A DNA stretch of 5,577 nucleotides from Erysipelothrix sp. (GTDB lineage: Bacteria > Bacillota_I > Bacilli_A > Erysipelotrichales > Erysipelotrichaceae), in NCBI GenBank assembly GCA_012511085.1, contig JAAZGU010000205.1:1-5577 (forward strand). Reading direction: 5' to 3'. The translations under genes were made by a program, and so were the position numbers. Every line of letters begins with the position of its first letter. Within the stretch, counting starts at the first letter, position 1. Below are positions 5,036 through 5,577 of the stretch, piece by piece. Below the pieces are notes generated by a model, which did not search any database, was not told the origin of the DNA, and was given only the letters and a program-made list of their open reading frames with translations.

Positions 5036-5577
5036 GATGGTTAACCACTCATCATAAACATTCAGTTTAATTTTTATTTCTTTTGGTTCATTTAAAACAT
5101 CGGAACCTGAAGGCGCATACACATCAAAAAACAAGAAGCCTGAACCTTCAATAATGATTGGCTTTTTGAAAAGATTGTCGAATTGAAACACTTCAATATC
5201 TTCACCAAAAGCCTGGGCATTTTGATTATCTTTTGGAATCGATAAATGCGCATCATCAATTAAAATGGCCTGTAAGCCAAGGGCTTTAACATCCAACAAA
5301 ACTCCAAGTATGCGCGCGGTGGATGGAAAGATAACTTCTTCTGAAGTGCCGTCCGCTTTTTTCCGTGTGATTTCAGTAGCGCTAATTTCACTGACGCTGA
5401 TAACCTTCACATCAAAGGAATCCTCCTCAACAAAGTGTTCAAGATATTGGTTTTCATCTTCATCAACTAATTTAATAATCTCCCCTTGATTGTTCGTAAG
5501 GTCAAAGAGCACCGATATTTCCTGCTCCCCTTTAAAAAACACAGTTAAAGTATCTGAACCGTTTTTTCTTAAAGGAA
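5024..5577 (-). CDS. Uncharacterised protein, 5'-truncated by the window; first visible gene of the operon
   Basis: I do not recognise this product. The minus-strand frame stays open from a TAA at 5024-5026 to the window edge, giving 183 complete codons; the N-terminus is missing. A GTG at 5540-5542 could start a 172-residue protein, but no purine-rich ribosome-binding site precedes it and the frame continues upstream as PLRKNGSDTLT, so the true start probably lies outside. The sequence is rich in acidic residues and alternating beta-strand patterns, for example SDTLTVFF, EISVLFDLT, the DVKVISVSEI stretch, SGFLFFDVYAP and IKIKLNVYDEWLTIKVE. That suggests one or two beta-sandwich-like domains. 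There is no Cys, no dockerin, no transmembrane segment and no C-terminal anchor in the visible part. It lies 2 nt upstream of the dockerin hydrolase and is almost certainly cotranscribed and translationally coupled with it, so a role in the same surface system is plausible but unproven. Confidence 0.75.
   Translation of the reverse strand, partial: PLRKNGSDTLTVFFKGEQEISVLFDLTNNQGEIIKLVDEDENQYLEHFVEEDSFDVKVISVSEISATEITRKKADGTSEEVIFPSTARILGVLLDVKALGLQAILIDDAHLSIPKDNQNAQAFGEDIEVFQFDNLFKKPIIIEGSGFLFFDVYAPSGSDVLNEPKEIKIKLNVYDEWLTIKVE

Noticed and set aside
5540..5542. GTG as the true start of the upstream gene
   Set aside because: There is no Shine-Dalgarno-like sequence in the bases before it, and the same frame continues open with plausible protein sequence to the window edge.
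5024..5577. A second cohesin module in the upstream partial gene, suggested by GSDTLTV and EISVLFDL
   Set aside because: Only a short strand-like resemblance is present and the rest of the sequence does not follow the cohesin pattern; left as unknown.
1..5577. CRISPR array, tRNA/rRNA, insertion sequence or prophage signals
   Set aside because: No direct-repeat/spacer pattern, cloverleaf, transposase or phage gene was seen; the only non-coding gap is the 36-nt terminator region at 196-231.

Overview
The window is densely coding and AT-rich. It reads as part of the chromosome of a low-GC Gram-positive bacterium (Bacillota). The mix of a cell-wall glucosaminidase with Ig-like group 2 repeats, cadherin-like beta-sandwich repeats and a cohesin/dockerin pair is the kind of surface-protein architecture seen in gut-type Bacillota such as Erysipelotrichia and related Bacilli. 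That placement is inference from architecture, not from a marker gene.

Layout: positions 1-195 on the + strand hold the 3' end of an SRAP/HMCES (YedK-like) abasic-site-shielding protein. Positions 203-227 hold a hairpin that looks like a bidirectional terminator shared with the convergent operon. Everything from 5577 down to 232 is one minus-strand operon of three genes. The first is a 5'-truncated gene of unknown function (5577 to 5024). The second encodes a 941-residue secreted N-acetylglucosaminidase-type peptidoglycan hydrolase ending in a two-repeat dockerin (5021 to 2196). The third encodes a 653-residue membrane-anchored protein with an N-terminal cohesin-like module, three cadherin-like beta-sandwich repeats, a conserved membrane-proximal domain and one C-terminal transmembrane helix (2193 to 232). 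Both gene junctions leave only 2 nt between stop and start and share a 14-nt identical sequence.

The main point of interest is that a dockerin-bearing wall hydrolase and a membrane-anchored cohesin lie back to back in one transcription unit. The simplest model is a minimal, cellulosome-like device devoted to the cell's own wall. The cohesin protein would display its binding module at the end of a stalk and hold the glucosaminidase non-covalently and Ca2+-dependently at the surface. The individual domains are known families; cognate binding between these two proteins is inference from adjacency and domain content.
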